From: Hetaerina americana
Taxonomy: Eukaryota > Arthropoda > Insecta > Odonata > Calopterygidae
Length of the DNA: 64,000 nt
Direction of reading: 5' to 3'
Assembly: GCA_022747635.1 (NCBI GenBank)
Contig: JAKTNV010000193.1
Coordinates: forward strand, 387,358 to 451,357
A program made the translations under genes and the position numbers. This document shows positions 56,701 to 64,000 of the stretch, piece after piece; the stretch's first letter is position 1, and each line of letters starts with the position of its first letter. Below the pieces are notes generated by a model. The model worked only from the letters and a program-made list of their open reading frames with translations. It was not told where the DNA came from and ran no database searches.

Positions 56701-57739
56701 CATGAGTTTTAAATAGCCACGCTAATTCTAATTATTTAAAGGTTAACCTTTCCATTTATATTGGAGAAAAAATCTATTTCTTTCGTAGAGATGTTTTTCA
56801 TGGCAATAGCTTAATGAGCATTGCAACAAAAGCATAACTTCCTGAGAAAGTACGGTAAACATTATTCTCACACCGAGGTAAAGCATTAATTGCTTCGGGA
56901 CTCTCAAGCAGGGAATAAGGAAATCCATCTTAGGAATTCTCTGGGTTCAAACACTCCCTCAGCCTACGGATGAGCTTCTGGACAGGATAATTACTGAGCT
57001 ATTTAGAATCCTTTGGTGATTAGTTGGTCGTTTGGTACAGGGAAATAATGCGAAGAATTCAGGAGGCAAGAAACACAAACATTGTTTGAATATTTACGGA
57101 TTTTTCTCGCTTAGATCCCGTGGAATCCTAAATTCCGCTTTTTTCCCGGATATAGCGAGACTTGCCCCTTGCAACTAGCTTTGCAACTTGGGGATAACAT
57201 ATTAAAAACGACTTAACAAACACGGAACTCCGAAATGTTCGAAATGGTAGTTTTTCTAGTTTTTTTTGTGCTCTACCATAAATGACTTTTCGGAGGTCAA
57301 TTCTATAATGTAATCATTTCCAATTCGAAATATAAACTTATGTGCTCTCCTCTTAATCATATTAACTGCACAAATCAATCTAAAAATGTCAGAATGTAGC
57401 ATTAAAATTATAAAGCACAAGAGCAAAGTATTTTCACATTGCTGCGACAATTCTAAGGGGTAAAACGCCATGAAATATTGAGTAACTTGAGTGCAAGAGC
57501 CGGACCCGACTTAGCAAAAGAGAAAGTAGAATTATGCCTCCTTATGTATCTTACTTGGAGTAAACTCATCATGTTGTAGGGTGCAGATTGTTGAATCAAT
57601 GTAAAATAAAATTTTTAAATAAATATAGCACTGTATGAACCACTGCCAACAATGCACATACTATACATTCAAATTTGGCCATTCCTGATCACACTCATAT
57701 TGTTTGATGATACGGTAATACACGGGTATATTTTATTCC

Positions 57740-57742
<3 letters not shown>
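53190..57742. other. GC/CpG-rich block then AT-rich DNA; no gene called
   Basis: 53190-54550 is GC-rich except for the TA/T array. 53770-54180 carries C/T-rich and GAGAGA stretches. 54560-57740 is AT-rich; no exon with netrin-like cysteine spacing was seen on the minus strand. Confidence 0.5.
53645..53735 (+). repeat. (TA)n followed by poly-T
   Basis: TATATTATATATATATTATA leads into a long TA array, then 18 T at about 53718-53735. The end could be a reverse-oriented poly-A tail, but no element body was recognised beside it. Confidence 0.95.
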
Positions 57743-57786
<44 letters not shown>

Positions 57787-57800
57787 AATTATATATATAT
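57743..57800 (+). repeat. (TA)n microsatellite left of the palindrome
   Basis: About 20 TA units, then GTATAATTATATATATAT directly abutting the palindromic element at 57801. Confidence 0.95.
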
Positions 57801-58058
57801 AACTTGGAGAGCAACAAACAATATAAGAACACATTTAAAAAAAACACTCACCCCTTATTTCTTAATAATTTCGACGGAATTTAGCTCCGTCAGGCGAAAA
57901 ACAGTAATACTATGTACTACTGTTTCTTCCGAGGAAGACGGTGCTAAATTCCGTCGAAATTATTAAGAAATAACGTGTTAGTGTTCTTTTTATGTGTTCT
58001 TATATTGTTTGTTGCTCTCCAAGTTTTTTATTCCACACTTCCGTGATGCTTCGACGTA

Positions 58059-58062
<4 letters not shown>
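57801..58062. repeat. Large palindrome of two inverted hammerhead-like ends inside (TA)n
   Basis: Left arm 57801-57892 and right arm 57937-58025 are inverted copies: AACTTGGAGAGCAACAAACA against its complement, then TTTCTTAATAATTTCGACGG against CCGTCGAAATTATTAAGAAA. The right copy carries CCGAGGAA, GACGG-loop-CCGTC, GAAA (57929-57957). The loop (57899-57925) is itself a small hairpin, AAACAGTA...TACTGTTT. The unit then runs into CCGTGATGCTTCGACGTAAT before (TA)n, resembling the 6.87 and 17.64 kb tails. (TA)n arrays flank both sides. Confidence 0.8.

Positions 58063-58138
<76 letters not shown>
58062..58138 (+). repeat. (TA)n microsatellite right of the palindrome
   Basis: About 38 uninterrupted TA units immediately after the element tail CGACGTAATCA. 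Confidence 0.95.
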
Positions 58139-58140
<2 letters not shown>

Positions 58141-60377
58141 GTGTATACGTACATTCAAGCGTAGATTTTTTATAAACTATCTCGCTCCGCTGCTTTCTCA
58201 AGTTAGCATTTATTAATCGAATAACTTATTACATATTAATAGGGTGAGATATATGAGGGTAGATGCGCTAAATATAGGTTAACAATTTAATGGAATACAT
58301 ACACTCCTCACATTGCAGTGTCTGCAAGGTTTCTTTCATCTCAGCGAAAATAAAAAAAATCGAGTGCATTCGATATGCAACGCATACATGCACGAGCAAT
58401 ACGTACATATTCATGCAGTTATAGCATCATCATATAGATCTTTATCTTAATAATAGCCCAGGTGCTCCAATTTGAGAAGATAAACATAATTTTCAGATAG
58501 GTAATTGAATTCACCGTAATATTTAGCGGCAGAAACCTTTAAGATTCGATAATTATACCAAACAATTACGTTGATTCAAGAATTCTTGATTAGCTTATTC
58601 TGTTAGTGCCTAATAATTATTCGCAAAATTTTCATTGTTCTTTTTTTTTCATTTTATGTTAGCCAAAGCGAATGCCTCTTATGTAGTCATATTCCACTCC
58701 ATTCAAGTATCAGGGTAAGTTTTGATTCTATGGCTGGCTACCGAAATAGTAGTTGTTTTGTGTCCTCAAGTTAGAATTGCAGTACCATGAAATACTAAAT
58801 CTGCCATAGAACAACTAATTGCCGCCGTGGCAAGATACATTTTATAAGATTCATGGAAAAACTACCGTGGTCATTAATCTTAGGCACTTCAGATGCAAGA
58901 AATGACAAAATATCCGCAGTTATTTCTCTCTTGTTGAGCATGTGAATTAAATTCCACATTAGTCTCTGGATACTCTAGCCATCAGCATTGTAAATATGTT
59001 GTTTCTGGCAAGTGCTTTGGCCACCATTGGCCATCCTGAGAATGGAATAATGGTCGAAATCCGGTAAATAAAATTTTGCTGTGTGTTATATCAAGTGAAT
59101 AAAACTATTTTGAAAGTATTAGTTGTATACAAAGAAGCTGAATGAACCCAATAGTTTTATTTCCACAATATTTTATTGCCCCCATATCCTTAATTTTAAA
59201 TTTGAATGTAGAATATTCCCAGCGCTATCCTCATCGGTAACCATAAAATTTGGTTCAGGATTCTCTTAAATTGTTCTTTTAATATCCTTAAACAGGTCGT
59301 GGAGAGTTAAAATCTTCCTAGCGTGTCCTACGTTATAAAATCTTCCTAAAATACTTTCAGCATGTTTTGTGCATTCGCAAAACTCACAGCGCACCAAATA
59401 GAACTGTGAATGCCAATGTTTAACCTCCTGTTATGCAGGCGCATCATAAAAGTAATATATTATATAACAATAGCAAACTCTGGATAATACTAAAGTCATA
59501 GAAAAAAATTACAAATAATCCTCACATAAATTTTTCATCTTCAAATTGAGGCTCTTCCGTCTATTATCATAAAATGATATCAAATTATTAAGAGTCATTC
59601 TTCTTTGAGTGTTAGTTACGTGGAACGCAAAGGGGAGTTCCTAGTCGAAAATGTATCGTTCATCGCATGTTTACTCGCCTCCAAAAGTCATTTTAGTGCA
59701 CTTTATGATATATTGAATATATAACCACCTAAATATTAGGACTACTACATCTGTCATTTTATGCATATTAATAATTGGATATTATTAAATGGAATTTAGT
59801 ATTTTCAAGTCTCAACGTGTAATAAATCAATAAAAATTGGGTCACTCGCATACATTTGTAGAAATGATTGTATGCTCATGTGACTTGGGTTGGTCATCGT
59901 AAATTTTACAAGCCAATGAATTCATCACATGAAATTTCCAGTTTTTATCACCTTACAGAGCTTTTGAACATTTTTCGTTTCTTTAACAATTATAACTGTT
60001 TATAAATGTTTTTATTTTAGCTTCGCCAGTTTTAGTAACATATTATTTTCGTCATTCCCTCTTTTGGTTTTCTTTCACTGCTATTATTCTATTGACATGG
60101 TCGATTGTTTTGCAATATTATAATCCATATTAAATCGTACACCTTTGTTAGTATTTGATTTTCACTTTATGTGATTACATTGAACCAGGGGTGAATCCGG
60201 TCAATAACCCCTGCGGACTAATTGTTTTGATCTTGTGAACGCCGGGCGCGACGCGTGCGAATGCGAGGCGTAGACTCGAAGATAATCAACCTGGCCGAGA
60301 AAAAACAACCGTGTCTGCGGACTCGCACGGAAATGATGCAGGAACATGCATTTGGGGAAAAGGTTCAAATTCAAGCG
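58139..60377. other. AT-rich DNA; 5' part of the netrin intron
   Basis: By position this is the beginning (in transcript order) of the intron after the netrin exon. No coding or repeat feature recognised. Confidence 0.5.
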
Positions 60378-60386
60378 CTACTCACC
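60378..60386 (-). promoter_or_regulatory. 5' splice donor ending the netrin exon
   Basis: On the minus strand the last EGF codons (HECR) run into CAGGG|GTGAGTAG, a near-consensus donor with the intron's first base at 60385. An in-frame TAG follows at once, so the exon must end here. Netrin genes of other animals commonly break near this point, just after the ATARE..EC segment (recalled family knowledge, not checked). The next exon is not visible at lower coordinates. Confidence 0.8.
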
Positions 60387-61910
60387 CCTGCACTCGTGCG
60401 GATCCCTGGCGGTGGCTCTTCCCCACGGTCTGTCGAAGTGAAACGGCCTCACCTCTCGCAGTCCCTCCCGGCGGTGTTGTGCCTGCACTCGCACGCCAGA
60501 GACCCGCCGCCCGGGCCCTCGACCACCGTGCACCGTGAAGCATGCCCGTTGCACTTGCACCGCCCCCCGACCGCCAGATCGGCGATCGCGAGTGGACCGC
60601 CCCAGGCGGCTTGGAACGGCTGCGGCTGTTGGAACATAGGCAGGGTCTGGTTACCGTTGGCCACGGTCACGGTGGGCGTGACGATGGGCGCCTGTGGAGC
60701 GACGAGGACCACCTGGATGTCGGTGGCCGTAACCCAGTCTTGCAGCACCGGGCTCGAGTCTAGGTCAGCGGCGCTCGGACGCCCCTCCAGTGTGCTGAAG
60801 GCAATCCTCGCCGGAGCCGCCGGACTGGAAGCCCCGAGCTCAGTACAGAGAGCCTCCAGCTCAATAGCCCTCGTTTATGGCGGCCCTTGGGGCCCTCCCG
60901 AAGGCCCTTCGGCAATCCGTGGCGTAGAACTGGAGCGCCTGCCACGTCCTCCCATGGTCCATGCTTTTGTATAGGGCCAGGGCATCCGGGCGGGGGGTGG
61001 ACCCTGGACAGAACTGGACGCTCACGTAGGTCACCTCAAACTTCTTGCCCAAGGGGAGGCGGAGAGTGACGTTGGCGGGCCTCCGGGTCATGGGCAGGCC
61101 GTTGGCGCCGGAAGAGATGTGGTGCGGATGGTGGTTGTGCGTGGACAGCGGTGCCGAACCGCCAGCAGGTAAGGTTCGATGGGTTGTTGAGGTCGGTGAG
61201 GTAGGTGGGCGGGTGACGGCGCCGTGGGTGCGAGGCGTCGCACACCACGCACCCCGGGGGTCCCCGGAGGTTGAGGGAACGGAGCGGAGATGAGGGCTGT
61301 GCCGGCGGGCGGCAGGGTGGTCATGGGCCCGCTGGAGGACAACGGGGCCGTCGGGGTCTCCGAGGTGGGTGGCGGTGGGACGTCGCAGAGCCTCACCGGG
61401 GGGTTGCCGCAGGTACTGGTGGACTCGACGGGTCGCCCGAAGGCGGCGTTCACGAAGTCCGGCACGCACCGCCTCGGCGCCGGCTTGGCGGGTGTGGAGG
61501 ATCCGTACTGGAAGATAGAGCTTCCCCTGAGCCGGGAACCAAGTTCTTCGTCTTCGTCCTCATCGTCCTCGTCATCTTCGTCGTCGTCGATGATGTCGTC
61601 CTCGTCCATCTTCGTCGTCTTCGTCCTCATCCTCGTCTTCGTCCTCGTCGGAGTGGTGAGCGGGGAGGCGATGGGGCCGGAGGCCGGGATGAGAGAGGGT
61701 GAGGACTCGTAGCACGCGTCCGGTGGGTTCTGTTGGGCAGCGAACATCTGCAGGAAGCTGCCGCCACCACCACCCCGTTGGACCCGCCGCCGCCTCACCG
61801 CCGCCGTTCCCCCCATGCACGGCTGCCAGTTGGATGGCCAGGACGCAGAGGATGACCATCGCGAGGTTGGTGGACGCGGGGGTCCTCCTATGTTGTCCCT
61901 TACCAGCCAT
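60386..61910 (-). CDS. Net: Netrin, first large coding exon (signal peptide, laminin N-terminal domain, first EGF-like repeat); frame disrupted
   Basis: Secreted axon-guidance ligand family that binds DCC/Frazzled and UNC-5 receptors. The ATG at 61910 opens a hydrophobic signal peptide (core [15 protein letters not shown]); the second Met at 61859 has a better start context. The laminin N-terminal domain follows: [14 protein letters not shown] (from 61747), [30 protein letters not shown] (61248), [14 protein letters not shown] (to 61162), [17 protein letters not shown] (from 61073), [19 protein letters not shown] (from 60859), [11 protein letters not shown] and [23 protein letters not shown] begins the first laminin-EGF repeat, which ends at [12 protein letters not shown]. 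All ten domain VI cysteines are present. The pieces lie in different frames, with switches at about 61773, 61250-61323, 61074-61162, 60860-60872 and 60450. Homology is certain at family level. Whether the locus is functional, and whether it is NetA-like or NetB-like, is unresolved. The C-terminal EGF repeats and NTR domain are absent from the window. Confidence 0.93.
61478..61708 (-). other. Low-complexity insert within the netrin laminin N-terminal domain
   Basis: Between CYE and RRCVPDF, where vertebrate netrin-1 has only a few residues, the open frame carries about 75 extra residues: a Ser/Pro/Thr-rich part, a TR/TK-rich basic part, then an uninterrupted Asp/Glu/Ile run at 61606-61544, then a Ser/Gly-rich part. 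The DNA is an imperfect GAC/GAG/GAT/GAA triplet repeat. The basic and acidic parts are the same kind of repeat read in two frames, as expected if an indel occurred inside it. Confidence 0.7.
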
Positions 61911-62700
61911 CTGAATGGCGTGTCGTCGCGTTCGGTTCACTCCCCTGAGACCTCCGGATTCGCCGGATGAATCCCGTCTTCCTACGGGGGCTGAGGATGG
62001 CCGTTCAACGAATTTTCCCTTACCTCGAAATCGTTTGACTCGCGATTTGTCCTCTTATCCCGGTTGGGAGAGAAGACTCCGGAATGACGGGGGGGTGGGG
62101 GGGGGGGAGCAACACTCGCCAGCACGGTCGACCGTGTGTTTCACGTTTCGTTCCCCCTTTTGGAATTTTCCGGCAGGGGGTCGCGGTGCGGAGCGCTTCA
62201 CTTGGAAAGGGAGCGATTCATCCGCCTCCCTCCTTCCTTAGCGGCAAATATTTCCTCGTGAAGAAAGGGAAAAGGAAGAGAAAAACGCCGCCTCTTTTTA
62301 AGTTTTGCTTTCCTCTTACTCTCTCTCTCTTTTTCTTCCCTAAACAGATTCCGCCTCTAGATGAAGGGAGGGTCGGAGGAAAGAATTTCCGTGATGCCCC
62401 CCTTCTCTCTCTCTTCTGGGGGTTGTTGCGGGGGGTTTGCGGGCGAGCGGGACGAGTGATGAGTACCACTCTGACCGGGGGACGAGACGGGCCAGGATGC
62501 CGCCGGTGGCGTAGGGTGGCTCCGGCAGCCGGTGGGCCGGGCGTCTCGAACTTCCCCCGACCGACAAGCGGCAAATCGCGGGGGACCGCACGGTCGACCC
62601 CCTCCGTTGAGGTCACCGGGCGACTCGTCGAAATTCTCCCGATGCCAATGCCTCCGCTTCCGTTGCCACCAGCTCCTTGCTTCTTCGTCACTTGTTTACT
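61911..62700 (-). other. GC-rich region upstream of the netrin ATG (5' UTR, upstream exon or promoter)
   Basis: CpG- and G/C-run-rich DNA directly 5' of the netrin start on the minus strand, including a near-continuous G run on the plus strand near 62090-62108. Open frames here (for example minus 62691-62218) are low complexity and resemble no known protein. The base before the ATG is an AG (CATTCAG) but has no polypyrimidine tract upstream, so a splice acceptor at that point is weak. I see no TATA box. Confidence 0.4.
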
Positions 62701-64000
62701 CTGAATGAGCGAATTTCTCCTACTTCCGAAGCACAGTTGACATCAAATAAATCACTGCGGTGCACTAGAAATATCTTCGTATCGCGTATTGTATGAATTG
62801 CGAATTCAATAACTAGCACTAAATGTGGAGCGAACACTCCCTTTTATTTCTAATGCACTGAACGACAACTCGGAGGGGAGACTGTTTCCTTCAATTTATT
62901 ATTGATGTGTCATTGTTTCAGGCTGCACTGAAAACGTACCGTATGGCATTGAGGCGTTTGAAAGTGATTAGTAATACAGTAAAGCAGTGTTTCTTGCAAG
63001 TAACGCAGCAATTTCCAAATTTTAGTGGAAGTGATCAAGGGAATTACTTGAGCGAGCGCTAAGCATTAAAACTGAATAGTGACTAATAAGTAGTATCGCG
63101 GAAATCAGCCGACACTCTTTTAGTTTAGAAATTTGCGTACGCCGAAACCCCGGCCCCGAAATAGTTTTCATCAGGGATGACCAAATTCATAAAAGGATGG
63201 AGTCCGACAGCTCGGGATGGAAATTGGACCAAAATCAAACTCTCGGGACGAGAGACACTCTGGGAGGACAGGGAGGGGGGCGTGGGAAATGAGGGCGGCA
63301 ATAAAAACGTAATCTCACGGGCACAACCGCGCGACGAACTTTTGAAACTTCCCCGAGAGACACCTCCGATTGCGGCGGAGCGGACAGGACCGTTGCGGTG
63401 GTGGTGTTGTGGGTGAGGGGAGGGGGGAAAGAGATGGGGTTCCACCGGAGTGGGTGTCGGGATTACCAAGAGGGAAAGAAACACTCGCAACAACCAGTTG
63501 GGGTTTGGGGTGGGGGTGTTTGGAATAGCGTGGGGCTTTGCCTGGACCTCAGCGACCGGCCACCGAGCCTCCCTTGGCGGGAGAGCTTCCGACCGAACGC
63601 CGGCGGGAGAGTTGAGGAGAGAGAGAGACGGAGCAAGACGCTCTAGCGCTCAAGAGCCTGCCCGCCTTCCGACAGCGAAGCTACGCCACTAAGTGCCGAA
63701 CATCCACAACCGACTTCCAGAGCCCTTCTGGCCGCCGCAGGCTCAGCAACCAACCCCGCCCTCCGCTTATTCCCTCCTCTGCCCCCCCCCACACTCTCCC
63801 CCCGTCCCGACCCCCCTCTTTCACTTCTTTCCCCCCACCCACTCCTTCCCTCCTTCCCGCCCCTCTCCCGCCTCTCCCCTCCCTTCACGGCCGGCCGGCT
63901 CCTCCCCTCTTCCATCTCCGACTCCATCCCCCTGCCCCGTCCCCTCCCCTCCACCATCCTTGCCAGTCTCCCTTTCTCTCTCGCTCTTTCTCTCTCTCCC
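62701..64000. other. No gene; AT-rich then GC-rich with pyrimidine tract
   Basis: 62700-63170 is AT-rich. 63180-63700 is GC/CpG-rich and G/A-leaning. 63750-64000 is almost purely C/T on the plus strand, ending in CTCTCTCTC. Frames across it are Gly/Arg/Glu- or Pro/Ser-rich artefacts. Confidence 0.5.

Noticed and set aside
61290..61712. Plus-strand open frames with poly-Ser and Val/Phe runs over the netrin exon
   Set aside because: They are the antisense of the netrin triplet repeat and coding sequence.
62084..62704. 206-codon plus-strand frame upstream of netrin
   Set aside because: Driven by G/C runs; the overlapping minus-strand frame is of similar length; no known domain.

Overview
The window looks like a piece of a large, repeat-rich animal genome, most likely an arthropod. 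This rests on the gene content (a netrin), the (TA)n/(TG)n microsatellites, tRNA-headed SINEs, a LINE remnant and Penelope-like repeat ends. No bacterial features are present: there are no operons, no ribosome-binding-site-led ORFs and no CRISPR array. I cannot name the species.

The one gene I can support is a netrin (axon-guidance ligand) on the minus strand. A single exon at 61910-60386 carries a signal peptide, the whole laminin N-terminal (domain VI) region with all ten expected cysteines, and the first laminin-type EGF repeat, ending at a clean splice donor. Its reading frame changes five times (four apparent +1 shifts and one -1 shift). The exon is therefore either affected by base-level sequence errors or a decayed copy. 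It also carries an unusual ~75-residue insert with a long acidic run. I found no later netrin exons (remaining EGF repeats, NTR domain) at lower coordinates, so most or all of 1-60385 is probably one very long netrin intron. This is an inference.

The 60 kb is a mosaic of AT-rich DNA and GC/CpG-rich blocks of 0.3-1.3 kb (for example 14.1-15.3, 24.9-26.0, 28.3-29.2, 32.0-33.2, 36.0-37.3, 43.9-45.1, 46.4-47.4, 50.3-51.0 and 53.2-54.5 kb). Several blocks have long purine- or pyrimidine-only tracts. The long open frames in these blocks are compositional and match no family I recognise.

Mobile-element content: a decayed LINE reverse-transcriptase tail (10.4-11.0 kb), with a second copy of its 3' end in opposite orientation at 40.77 kb; a SINE family with two minus-strand copies (47.48-47.78 kb, flanked by a perfect 17-bp target duplication, and 41.53-41.76 kb); and several tRNA-like SINE heads. 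There is also a group of Penelope-like ends with a CTGANGA-stem-GAAA motif resembling a hammerhead-ribozyme core. The motif occurs singly at 6.75 kb and as near-perfect inverted pairs at 35.42-35.61 and 57.80-58.03 kb. These palindromes are the most interesting unexplained structures here.
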